Part shown: piece by piece, positions 52,352 through 63,300 of the stretch | How positions within the stretch are numbered: the stretch's first letter is position 1 | Layout of the letters: each line of letters opens with the position of its first letter | Assembly: GCA_000507305.1 (NCBI GenBank) | Contig: DF241007.1 | Coordinates: forward strand, 29,192-93,191 | Length of the DNA stretch: 64,000 nt | Source: Breviolum minutum Mf 1.05b.01 | Lineage: Eukaryota; Sar; Dinophyceae; Suessiales; Symbiodiniaceae | Reading direction: 5' to 3' | The notes under the pieces: model-generated | Told to the model about the DNA's origin: nothing | The model's database searches: none | What the model saw: the letters and a program-made list of their open reading frames with translations, nothing else | Made by a program: the position numbers and the translations under genes

Positions 52352-53070
52352 GCCCATATCCCATCCAAAGGCAGTTGGGAAAATGAGTTTACTTTCCCCA
52401 TTGGTGGGATATGTTAAACTTCCCTTCCCTGGGAGGGTACCGTTTTTTCAGTGGAAAATGTCTTCAACCCGTAATCTTCAAAAAAAAAACTCACAATGCG
52501 TGGAACCAATTTATACCCCTTGAAAATGGGTGCAGAAGGAACAAACACTACTTTTCGTGTTTTTTTTCGGGTGGCGTTTCGGCCTAATTATCAGGTGCAA
52601 TGTTTTGGCGTTTTAGGCAGGGGTAAGAGTATTCCACTTCTTTTTGTCCTTTCTGACCATAGGAATTTTGACTCATATGTTTCATGGCAGGTAAATTTTT
52701 GGGGGGTATCCCAAAACATTTGAGACTTCAATCCAGACAGAAATTTGGGATTTCTCCCGGCACCTTCCCTCCAAAAAATTGGAACTTATGAAGGCTATTG
52801 TTAACCAATGGTAAATTCTCCCAACTTGCCATGTTAGATTACTAGAGTGTCGGTAGTAAGCCGCGAATAATGGAAAAGTACCAAATTCGTCCAATTCGTA
52901 GTAGTCATTTTGTTGTTCAGTTGGACATGGCTGATGGCTGGCCAACACAACCCCAGAAAGTGGTTAAAAACATGTTAAAACGCACTTCCTGGGACGATCC
53001 AAGGGATGCACAGAATGCCTATGTTAGTCAAAATGACTGGTACTCACTTCGGTCCATGTACAAAAAATAT

Positions 53071-53154
53071 CTACACCCCGGAAGATTAACATGAGGAAAC
53101 TCATCTTCCAAATCATCATTTTCAGGTTCTATGTGAATCTTCGGGGGGTGTAGA
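53071..53154. mobile_element. Family F element, compact
   Basis: CTACACCCCGGAAGATTAAC to CTTCGGGGGGTGTAG; 84 bp. Confidence 0.7.
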
Positions 53155-53552
53155 TACGATCTTCGACGCTTAAAAACTTAGGTTGCTCCGGGACTTAAAG
53201 GTGGACTTAACTTCTAGTGCATCAAAAGGAAAAAAACAAAAAAACATTTAAATGGTGCGTTTTTAGGGTATTTCAGGGACGATGCCAAAGATTTTTTGGC
53301 GAAGTATTGATATGCAAAATCCTTGGATGTCAAGAAGGACATCTCCCTCCACTCCCAAACGAATGTCAACCGGTTGTCTTGCTTTAATTAGAAAGTTGCC
53401 GTGACATAGCACCTGCTAAGGAGGCCCTTTTGCCCCAAAACGCAATGGTTTTCCAGTTTGGGTGATTGGGTAGGTGCTATGGTCTTGTTTTTGGCGGTGT
53501 ACTCTCCACGTTGAAGCAAAACAAAGAAATCAATTTCAAAAAAAAAACTGGA

Positions 53553-53635
53553 AAGGATCGATCGCGATCGCCACTCCCATTTGTCTTGGTTTATCATGGC
53601 CCCGAAAACTAATCGCCACCTTTTGGGAGTTGCGT
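53553..53635 (+). repeat. Family R repeat, copy 2
   Basis: GATCGATCGCGATCGCCACTC then ATGGCCCCGAAAACTAATCGCC, sharing both parts of the 50.6 kb copy. Confidence 0.5.
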
Positions 53636-53911
53636 TGCACCATTTCACCACGCTGTCCCCAGCCTGCCGGCGACGTAAACACCTCATCCTCCTCGATGAA
53701 CAAATAGTACGATCTGCCAAAAAAAACACAGCGCCAACCGGAGCTTTGTGAAAAATTCCAGTTCTTTTCAAAGAGGAATTTTTTTAGTTCGATTTGTTTT
53801 AATCATTAAACACCTCTTCGAGGTTTCCAAAAGGCTTGTTGAGGAAAATTCAACCAAAAAAAAACGAACAAAAAGTACATATGGTGCTGAAGGAAGGTTG
53901 AAGCTGCCAGT

Positions 53912-54086
53912 TTCATAGGGAAAATGGTGGAAAAACCCTTGGGATGGGGTCCCCTGAATAATCAACCCCATATACACCTTGTATCACGTGGGAATTGATT
54001 GGGTATGTCCCGTTTTAAAGGGCTCCTTGGTGGGTTAAACAGCTAGGGGCCCTCCATCCCAAGGGTACCACCATTTTCCGTATGAT
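53912..54086. mobile_element. Family I element
   Basis: TTCATAGGGAAAATGGTGG to CCACCATTTTCCGTATGATAG; interior matches the 4.04 kb copy. Confidence 0.75.
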
Positions 54087-54132
54087 AGTTCTATGTTTCA
54101 CATATTCTACGAATTTTCTAACAGACCCCTGC

Positions 54133-54215
54133 AACATACCCCCGATCCACAACCAACAGTTTATTGGGGTTGGGGATGTCTGGGGTATGCTCCAGGGGGA
54201 TATGCTGGGGTTCCC
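54133..54215 (+). repeat. Family Q repeat, copy 2
   Basis: CATACCCCCGATCCACAACC...GGGGTATGCTCCAGGGGGATATG, matching 14.55 kb. Confidence 0.5.
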
Positions 54216-54286
54216 TTGGACATATGTGTGAATGATTCAAGGCTGGCATCTAAAAAATGCAATCTGCATTTTTGGGATGATTTTCG

Positions 54287-54288
54287 AG

Positions 54289-54374
<86 letters not shown>

Positions 54375-54445
54375 GTTGTGTTTTTGTTTTGTTGTTGTTG
54401 TTGTTGTTGCTGTTGCTGTTCTTGTTGCTATTCTTGTTGTAGTTT
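54287..54445. repeat. (CAT)n followed by (GTT)n microsatellite
   Basis: About 28 CAT triplets, a short spacer, then GTT/GCT triplets. Spurious poly-His, poly-Ser and poly-Met frames. Confidence 0.95.
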
Positions 54446-54678
54446 CTGGGTAAGAAGGTCCCATTTACTTCCCACACATCCTTGTGAAGATACTTTTTAC
54501 ATGTATGTGAAAATATGTGTATGAAATTTTGTATATATATATATATATATTTTTACGAACTTCAAAATGTGTGCACGTATAGGTATGGCATTGATCAAAC
54601 GTGCACAAAAAAAATAACATGTGAGAAAACGTCTCCATTCTGGCACTTCACAACCAACTGTGAAGAAAAAAAAGGGAA

Positions 54679-54783
54679 TGTACACCCGGGACATGTCACG
54701 AACAGATTTCCAAATAAAATGGTCGGCCTTGGAAAATGTATCTCCGGCTTCAAACATGGCGTCATTTTGGATATCTATCTTCA
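54679..54783. repeat. Family S repeat, copy 1
   Basis: ACACCCGGGACATGTCACGAA...GGCCTTGGAAAATGTATC...GGCGTCATTTTGG; paired with 56.47-56.59 kb. Confidence 0.55.
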
Positions 54784-55424
54784 ATTTCAGGCGGGGTTAG
54801 TGGATGAAATGAAAAACAGCATGACTTGATTCAAAAAAGCATCTTCAAAGTTGCGGTTTGTGAATAACTTTGCTGAACAAACATCTTTTCCGGAAAAATC
54901 TTTGGCAGGTCAAAAAAAAAACCTACCCCAAACAAACAAAAAAAAACACGCCCTAAAAAACCGCCCGCCTGTAGGTGTTCAGAAGGAGGATGAAGAAAAC
55001 AGCCGCAGAGCAAAGGCGGAAAAATGTCCACCGTTTGAAAGGATCAACCTTGCAACCCGATCCAACCATCGATCCAGGCCAACGAAATCCATCCAGGCCA
55101 CCGGGAAAAGCAGCACCCCCATTTGGATGTGACAGATCTCCTTAAACGGTCCGTTGAAGCAACCGAAAAATGTGGCCGATTTATTCTATTTTTTTTTTTG
55201 GGGGGGGGGGAAGGGAACGGAGTTTCCATGATCAATCCCTTGGAAAACAGATCCACCAAAAAGAAGTATCTCTGAAAGTTGAGGGATTGTTCAAAAGCAT
55301 GGTACTGTCTAAGGTGTATGTTTTTTGTAATATATATATATATATACATATAATATTTAATATAAAGACTTTAGATAACAAAACACAGATAATACAAACA
55401 AAAATATGATTACATTTTTTGAAC

Positions 55425-55565
55425 CACAGTTTCAAACACAAATGAAAGTCAGCTTCTCTTCCAGTCTTCCATGCCAGAGCCAAACTTTCTCGGAGCGGGC
55501 GGTCTTCGTGGCTCAACGACAAGCTCTCAAACACAATTTCAAGCATAGAAGAACTTCCCAAAGTT
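55425..55565 (-). CDS. Candidate exon, unknown protein
   Basis: The minus strand reads LGSSSMLEIVFESLSLSHED, RPLRESLALAWKTGREAD, FHLCLKLWF, with regular codons. The borders are not resolved (an AAG|TTCTTC acceptor and a TGTG|GTTCAA donor are possible). Confidence 0.38.
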
Positions 55566-56102
55566 ATGGTACTCAAGATAACTTAACGAAAACAAAAAAG
55601 GCTCAAGTCATCACCCCAAAAAAACAACCTTCATCTTACATGACAAAAAATCCCCCCAAAAAAAAGAGAGGGGGAGGCTGTGCGCCTGTGTAATTTCTAT
55701 ACAAAACAGTGTTTTTTGAAAAGTCCACTGAAAGTAAGAGTCACAGCCTTTCTCTTTCAAATCTATATCCACTTAGTGCAATGTGCAACGAATGTTGAAG
55801 AAATCAGCGCAAAAAACAAAAAGCATTAACAGCAAACATTCAGGAAAAAAAACGCTTGACTTGGATTTAAGAAATGCCAAGAATAAAAACCCATCAGTTT
55901 TTGGTGACCTGCCCCAGGTGCCGGGAAAACCCGACATTCCGCCTCTGTCCATGCCGCCGTTTCAGCAGTGGCTCCGCTGGCACGTAAGGAAAAGCGCACC
56001 TTTTAAGAGGATTCACGAGGGGGGTTGACACTTCCTAACTTTTTCAATTGGTATGGATTGGATGATGACCAACCAACCCAGGATTCCAGTCACAAATAAA
56101 GG

Positions 56103-56221
56103 CCCCTCCCTGAAACTAACAATTCGCACCTGGAAAAAAAATGATGCTTGGAATACTTTCTCGTTTCCTTTTGGGAAGGTACTTTTTCATGGGCGGCAAC
56201 CTGTTAGTTTCAGGGAGGGTA
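56103..56221 (-). mobile_element. Family B element directly downstream of a candidate exon
   Basis: CCCTCCCTGAAACTAACAAT to CTGTTAGTTTCAGGGAGGGT. The minus-strand end gives TTAGTTTCAG|GGAGGG followed by an open frame (GAFICDWNPGLVG). Confidence 0.75.
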
Positions 56222-56225
56222 ATTA

Positions 56226-56402
56226 TCCTGGCCATGGGGTTGCTTTCCTAACTGCCACTTCAGCTGCAGCATCAATTGGATCGATTCGTTGTCAAGTCGT
56301 TCAATTTCTTTCAGCCATTTCGCCATTTCTTTCGGTGACTTGGGTCGCATTTTGTCATGAGGAAATGAGGAAAAGGCCCAACCCCCCAAAGTCTTATGTA
56401 AC
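56226..56402 (-). CDS. Candidate exon, charged helical segment
   Basis: The minus strand reads SFPHDKMRPKSPKEMAKWLK, EIERLDNESIQLMLQLKWQ, LGKQPHGQDN, very coding-like. It ends at or just before the family B element. A donor is not obvious: CAG|GATAAT (a GA site, reported in dinoflagellates) or a site within the TIR. Frame upstream is open to 56419. Confidence 0.48.
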
Positions 56403-56472
56403 AAAGTATTAGCCACCATTGTCCCTCAACTAGGCCTTGTATATCATTATATAATCAGGAAAAAAAACAAGT

Positions 56473-56590
56473 AATCTACACCCCGGACATGTCACGAATA
56501 GATTTCCCACAATGATGGGCCTTGGAAAATGTATCCAAACAGCGTCATTTCTATGGCGTCATTTTTGGGTATCTGGCTGCTAAATGTCGG
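56473..56590. repeat. Family S repeat, copy 2
   Basis: ACACCCCGGACATGTCACGAA...GGGCCTTGGAAAATGTATCC...GGCGTCATTTTTGGGTATC. Confidence 0.55.
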
Positions 56591-56901
56591 GCCGTTGCAT
56601 GGTTTATCTAACTTGAAAACACTTTCTCGTTTCCTTTTGGGGCAAGTTCGGGTTTTTTTTCAGGTGCGAAACTGTTGGTTTCCCCACTTCCCACCCCACC
56701 CCCAAAAAAAAACGTATTACCTTCAAAGGTTTTTTCCAAGGTTTGCCCATGGTTTTTTGTGAGTTTCTACGGGTAATTTGTGGACTGGGTTTTTTCGTAG
56801 TCGATGCTCGTGATCCATTTGGATCATCGCATCTACGGCGTAAAGGGAAAAATCAAAAGAAATCGTTCAAACCACCTAGCTAACCTTTCGATTATAATCC
56901 T

Positions 56902-56965
56902 TGTTGGTGGTTTCAACCCCTTTGAAAAATATGCTCGTCAAATTGGATCATTTCCCCAATTAGCA
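56902..56965. mobile_element. Family A element, truncated
   Basis: TTGGTGGTTTCAACCCC to TTTCCCCAATTAG, right part missing. Confidence 0.6.
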
Positions 56966-57354
56966 CAGCTTCAGTTTTTAAAAAAATCTAAAGTGCATGT
57001 TAAGCTTTGCCTTGGGGGGGATACAAGGACTGACAAGCTCCAAGTTTCTATGTACCTTCCGAATCACAAACCGATGGATGCCAGGTATATCTCAATTCAA
57101 AATCTCCCGGTGGTATGGCCTGAACTTTCTATGCTTGGCTCTGAAAACTTGCGGAGGGTTATTGGCTATGCACTTGACAAAATTACCTCCAAATCTTGGA
57201 GATTTTCATTACCGTTTTCCCCCCCGTTTTCTAGTAAAAACCATGACCACCAGCTTTGCCACCCATTTTTGCCAAGGTCAAAAGCTACAGATCAGCATCA
57301 GAAGATCAGAAGCCCAACCCAGATTTGTTACGACCCACTACAAAATAACATGTG

Positions 57355-57443
57355 CCCGAAAAAGGGACTATATATTTCAATAGGAAATGCATCTTCCAAC
57401 CATTGATTTTCAGGGATCATGTTGGTTTTCCGGGGGGTATTTC
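57355..57443. mobile_element. Family F element, left end degraded
   Basis: Core ATGCATCTTCCAACCATTG and right end ATCATGTTGGTTTTCCGGGG are typical. Confidence 0.5.
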
Positions 57444-57613
57444 ATTGAGTTTAGCCACGAAAAAGACTACTGGCCGGATACATTCCATGGAATTACTGGT
57501 TGTGTTTTTTCGGGACCCCCACATAATCCCCACAAAAAACTGGGTAGTAGAATCCCCCGTTTATATGCACTAAGGAACCAAGGATTTTTTCATTGCGCAT
57601 TTGCTAATGAAAC

Positions 57614-57679
57614 CGGTTGGGAGGTTGAACCACTGACTTTTATCTATGGGTCCCCCCGGCCGCATGTAGTATGCATTGC
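57614..57679 (-). CDS. Candidate exon, unknown protein
   Basis: Between TTGACTTCCAAG| and CCAACCG|GTTTCA the frame reads NAYYMRPGGPIDKSQWFNLP. The plus strand is also open here (FANETGWEVEPLTFIYGS), so the strand is a judgement from the surrounding trend. Confidence 0.38.
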
Positions 57680-57768
57680 CTTGGAAGTCAAGGCAAAAAT
57701 CGAGGAAAAAAGACGGCCAACAGGCGGTCAGAGTGGCCCAACAGCAACAGCAACAACAACAACAACAA

Positions 57769-57816
<48 letters not shown>

Positions 57817-58739
57817 TGATCCAACACCCATGATCCACCATCATCATCCATCATATCGAGCCAGAGATCTACCAGGTGCTCCTTGAATGCTAGCCTTGTG
57901 CATACGAATATCCTAGGAATAACTGGGTAAACCTCCAGGATACCCCCCAGCTATGTACGCTTCATCATTCTTTGGGGGGTTATCCTCTATATTGTCATTT
58001 ACATCTCTAGTTTGGATAACCCCTAAATGAGTAACTGTTGCAAGGCAAGCAAGCAGTGAAAAGGTGAGAAGGGTTTGGTTTCATCACCCTTTCTCGGCTT
58101 CACGAATCTACTTCGCGTGTCACCCAACCAACCGATCGAATCACGAAATCTGAAAATCAAATGAGGAATCAAAAATAACCCTTCCACAAATACCCCTTAG
58201 CATGTTTTTTTTTGGGCTCCGAGTGGGTGAATTGAAAACAAAAAATGAACAAAAAAGCCAAGTTTCCACGGTTTCTTCGTCTTCTCAATCCCCACTTCCC
58301 GGGTGGTTTTTCGACCACCAAAACTCAGCTGCACATAGGTCCAAGGTTTTTTTTTCAGGGCCCACTACCAACCATTTTCCCCATATTATGAAGGGTTGGC
58401 TTCACCCTTACGAATCCTGGACCTATGTGCAACTAAGAAAAAAAAACCTTCGCCAAAAAACATGAAGGATCCATCCCCTGCCACTGGCACGGGAGAAAAA
58501 TCGGTCCAGCCTCGGTGCGGCGCTAAAAAAAACACTCCACAACGAGCCCTTTTAGACCAGCCAGCCCATAACTAGGTAAAGCTTAGGTCCCCAGAACTTC
58601 GGCGTAACTTTTAGTGGATTACTTTGTTCACTGCGAATCATTGCCACTGTGGGCAACCGTGACTGGTAGTGAAATTGTCAAACATATGCAAAAGGGTATG
58701 ATGTTGTCGAGAAGAAAGACGTCATAACGTGCAACTAAA
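57680..58739. other. Microsatellite, hairpin and unassigned sequence
   Basis: A CAA/CAT microsatellite, then a hairpin at 58.33-58.44 kb with arms GCACATAGGTCCA / TGGACCTATGTGC. No gene seen. Confidence 0.5.
57739..57812. repeat. (CAA)n/(CAT)n microsatellite
   Basis: CAACAGCAACAGCAACAACA then CAT triplets. Confidence 0.95.
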
Positions 58740-58930
58740 AATAGTTGTGAAAAAAAAAACTATGCCACTCAATCCTGCCCTTGCCCATCCATCCAGGCAA
58801 GCAATTGGGCCTCCCTGGCCCTCCGGCTCATGCCCAAAGTTCGCTGCCAAGGGTTGTTTCTTCAACATCTCGGGTGTTGGCCAAAAGTCATCCCAAAGAA
58901 AATGTCCCAAGGATTTGTGTGACGGTTGAT
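58740..58930 (-). CDS. Candidate exon, unknown protein
   Basis: The minus strand reads LGHFLWDDFWPTPEMLKK, QPLAANFGHEPEGQGGP, IACLDGWARAGLSG. Coding-like and GC-rich in the second half. Splice borders unresolved. Confidence 0.38.
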
Positions 58931-59804
58931 TTTGCTTGTTTATGCAATGTAATTGAAAACCCTTCAAGACTGCGAAATCTGGATTGAAAAAGGCAGATTT
59001 CCTGGGGTGGAAGAAAATCCGACGACAAAAACTGGAACCATAACTTTGGTCGGGTGCCATTTTTGGGGGTACCGCTCATCAAAAGTGGAAGAGGCTGAAA
59101 AAAAAATGATTTTTTGCTATCTTTTTAAGCTGGAGATCAAAAAACCAAGAAACAACTCATTTAATAAAACAACTGAATCCCTTTCCCCCACGAATGGGAC
59201 CCTACTTAATGACTTGATTGTTCCAAATAAAAAGAGATTGCTATTGATAGCCAGGGAATCTTACCACTGCGCATCTACATCACATCCATGGGTGTCCCCA
59301 CTGGCAACAAAGTGCTGTACCTGTCGAATCGTCGAACAGAAGCGGCTGAGGAAAGGCTCCCAACAAATCACTGCTTGCGTGTTTCGTCAATATCATCCAT
59401 CTCTCCAGTCAATTTTGCCAACAAAGTGAAAGTTCATCGACTCCAATCATCAATTTTCAGGGGCTTTACTCGCTGTTAGTTTCAGGGCACTGTATGTCAT
59501 GAAATCACCCCAGGTGATCCGATCAAGAACCATCGATCCTAGATCGATTTCCGGCAAACAATTTCACGGACTCCACTGTTGAAAGTGGATTTTTTCGGCG
59601 CTTGGTATGAAAGGTTTCCTCCCATAATAGTGGAAGATGAAACGCTGGAAGATGAGTGACAAGTGTCCAAAAAAAAACATTTTCCACTTTCACGATTGCT
59701 TCAAAAAGAGTTAGAATTCTTAAGAAGAGTTCATGTCACTAGACTGGTTGAAGTTCAAGAATGTCGAAGGCATTGCAAATTCATGCATCCAACTATCAAT
59801 CCAA

Positions 59805-59940
59805 GAATCAATCACTATCAACATCAACATCAACATCAACATCAACATCAACATCCTCATCATCCTCATCATCATCATCATCATCGTCATCATCGTCATC
59901 ATCATCATCATGATCCGCGTCACCATCACCATCATCACAT
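59805..59940. repeat. (ATCAAC)n/(CAT)n microsatellite
   Basis: Hexamer ATCAAC units pass into imperfect CAT/CGT triplets. Confidence 0.95.
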
Positions 59941-60218
59941 GCTATCATTCATCTACACCCCGTAAGACAATGTGAAACATTGACTTCATTTTCGCTCCTC
60001 CATCTTGACAAAACTCCAGTGGCATATTTATAAGTGTATTTTGTGAATGGCAGCACAAAACTTCAAGAAACCAGTAAGAGCGGCCCACGCTCGGAAGTTC
60101 CTTTTTCTACCAGCTACCAGAAACCGTGAAGTCCACTGAAGCGTCGCCAAGACGTCAAATCTATGAAACACCGGGAATGGCCTCTGGCCAGATGTCACCA
60201 ATGGCGTCAAGACAACAC

Positions 60219-60240
60219 ACCCTCCTCAGCTTCCTCCCTA
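60219..60240 (-). other. Possible polypurine tract and start of the 3' LTR
   Basis: About 110 bp past the copia stop codon the minus strand has a purine-rich tract (AGGGAGGAAGCTGAGGAGGG) followed at once by TGTGTTGTC. Retrotransposon LTRs typically begin with TG after such a tract. The far end of the LTR and a target duplication cannot be placed without the other LTR, which is outside the window. Confidence 0.35.
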
Positions 60241-60343
60241 GGGCTCCCTGAGCCGGTATGTCTGAAGAAGAGACATGAGATATGAGAACCCGGATGCATG
60301 CGAACAACGGTGGATCAATCACACTCCCAAAACTTCAAAGTTT

Positions 60344-63300
60344 TCAAAGATTTTGGAGGAAGCATGCATCTTGACACCCTTCGTTTCGAAGCCATTTCAA
60401 ACGATTGCGAGAATTGGATCGAGCTTTCAACACTTCCAACTCGTCATGTAACTTGTAATGTCCGCCACGGATAGTTTCACGAAGGAAACTGGACTCCATG
60501 ATTTTCGTTAAAGAATCGGCTAACTGAGCCCCGGAATGAACCCATCTAAGATTAACTCCTTCGCCTATAAGTTCCTTTATGGCTCGTGCGTGCAGCATAG
60601 TGCGGTATTCTTGACAATTTGGGGGAGCTGCCCGAGTAACAAGGTCATACAGGCTTTCAGGGTCTGTTACTGCTAACGAAGATGGAAGATTCTGAGCTCG
60701 ATATGTAGCGGAAGCAAATGACTCAGGAAGCTCAGAAAGAGCTTGTTCTGGTTTTCGCCAGTTGCAAGATGGTTGCAACATCCAGCCCCAACACAATCTC
60801 AACCACGACAATTGATCTAGTGTGGAAGACATCGCCATAGTCTCAGCAGCAAGTGTGGAAACAACAACGCGTTGAATTTTCTTTGATCCCCACGACAATG
60901 GACTAATGGGACATTTGCAATTCTGACCTATCTCTTTGTGGGTGGATAGGATGATGCTACCGGCATGTGCGTCTGGATTCTTTGGTGATGAAAAGGATGC
61001 ATCAGAAAAGGCTAAGAATCTAAGATCAGAACAGGGTATCGACTTTATCGTGATGGTCAAATCATGATCTTTCTTGGCCTCATGAAGAACTCTATTTCCT
61101 TCAATCAAATCAGAAACCTTTGCTTTAGATATGGCTGACTGCAGGAAACTCAGCTTACTGGCTAAATCTGGCCGTGTATTTACTGAAGCATACTGCAGGG
61201 ATCCTACCAAAGCACGGAGTGCGTGTCGTTCATTATCATCAACGTCCATTTGATCACTTTTACGCCTTTCAGCAGAAATAGTGATTGGTATGATATTCTT
61301 GACATATGCTGATTGGGACAATGAGATGCTTTTATCAGCATGTTGCTGTAACTCAATACCAGTAAAGGTGAACTGTCCTGTTCTTCGACTACCAAAAGGA
61401 AAGGTGGCTTCTAGTTCTTTGATCTTCTCTTCAAAACGGCTATTTCCTCCACCAAGACCATCGTCTACATGGGTTCCTAAGATGCCTTCTGGCTCACCTG
61501 TTTTAGGGTCTCTCAATATGTAGACGCAAGGATCAAAAGGTGATTCTTCAAAGGAAAGTTCCAGAAGCTTCTTTCTTAAGGCTTGGTACCAAAGATAAGG
61601 AGCGTCAACCAAACCATAGGCACTTTTGGTCAATTTGCAGATTTCATTTCCCTTTAGGTCAGGAACCGGTTCTATGGCAAGCAAACGATCCTTTTGGGGT
61701 TGGCCCTGCAAAAAGGCAGTACGAATGTCGAATGAAAATAAAGTCCAACGCTTGGAGGCTATTAGTTGGAGTACCATCATTCTGGACAACCTACTCATTG
61801 TAGGGGAGTCTCGTTGCAGAATATCTAATGAAGGATCCATGAAACCTAACACCACAAGTCTAGCTTTCGCTTTTCGAGACTTGGCGGGATTTCCAGATGC
61901 GATTCTGGCTTCCTCATCTAAAGGCTTCCATGTCAGGACCCAACGGCATCTCATAATTTGAGAAGGATCAACTTTGTTACGAAGAAGTTTCTCAACAGTT
62001 TTGGTTGAGATCCAGTTCTTAATTTCACTGTCCTTAGCTACTTTCATTTCTTCTTGTTCCTCTTTAGTGAGTTCATGAAGCTTCACTTCAACCCTTTGTT
62101 TCTTTGCTGCGGTTACTAAGAAAACATCATCAAAGTCTTCTTGGCTTTGCCATTGTTGAATGTCTGACATATCAGCGGTGAGCTCAAACCGCCAGACAAG
62201 CTGTTCATCCGCAGACGTCTGCAGGCAAGTGTCATCATCAAGACACACTAATGCCTGGGTGATCAGCTCTGAGTCAGAAGCTTCAGGAATCGGAACGAGA
62301 GAAGGGTCAATTTCTTCGTTCACACTTTCATTACCTTGGGTCTCAGGTTCCAAATCCGGTTGACTTTCACTCTGAAGTTCACTAGTTCCTTCGGGAGAAG
62401 GATTTTCTACGTTCTCAGCTTGGGTGTTAGAACCTGACGGCATTCCAAGGTCCTGAAACTGCTCAGTGTTATTCTGGGCACGAACTTCCTGAAGTTGTCT
62501 CAGGATCGACTGTTCTACCTGTGGGTCTATGGGTTCAATCTGCCTAGCTTCAAAAGCAGAAACCGGTCGGACCTGCTCAGGGGAACAACGGAACAAACGA
62601 CCTGAGAGGGTACACCATACTGTCTGGTTACCTTCCTGAACGATCACTTTGGCGGGACCAATCCACTTACCCTTGGGGTCTTCAGTTTTCTTCCACATCA
62701 TAATCCATTCCCCGGGTCTATAGTGTCCTCTACTTGGTCGTGTCCTACGAAGGACCGCACGGCGGAGAGCTGAATTGTTGTCAGCAGCCCAAAAGGCTTT
62801 TCGGGCAGCTTCCCTCTTGGCAAGATTCTCTCGGAAGACTTGACCCTGTTGAAGATTAGATTCTGCTAAAGAATGGGATGCGATTTGATCATCTCCACTA
62901 ATCGACCCAGGAAGTCTAGTATGCTTCCCAAGAACAAGTACTTCGGGTGCAAATCCACGGCGTAAAGAACATGCGTTCTTAGCTTGGACACAATGCCACA
63001 GTGCTTGTTGAAGATCATGGTAACTAGAAATGGGCACTTCTTCTTGGTATTTATCGAGCATTTGTTGGAGAATCTCACCATGTCTTTCTGCTCTACCATT
63101 CTGCCAATGGGCTTCGGGGCAGGTCGTGCTCTTCCTAATGTTAAAGCCCTGACAAAAGACATCGAGTTCTTCAGAATTCAATTCACCTGCGGAATCAACC
63201 AATAACTCAGCGGGAGCACCGGCCCAACTTATCCAAAAGTTACCCAGGAACTCAATTACGGATGGTGATGACCTATTCGGGGCAATGGCAGCAGCATGAA

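Noticed and set aside
59285-59420. Minus-strand frame KLTGEMDDIDETRKQ and ASVRRFDRYSTLLPVGTPMD as spliced exons
   Set aside because: Coding-like, but the implied intron is under 30 nt; left unannotated.
60344-60700. A separate gene at the end of the copia frame
   Set aside because: The C-terminal 100 residues follow RNase H without a break and include the usual LADSLTK end region, so they belong to the polyprotein.
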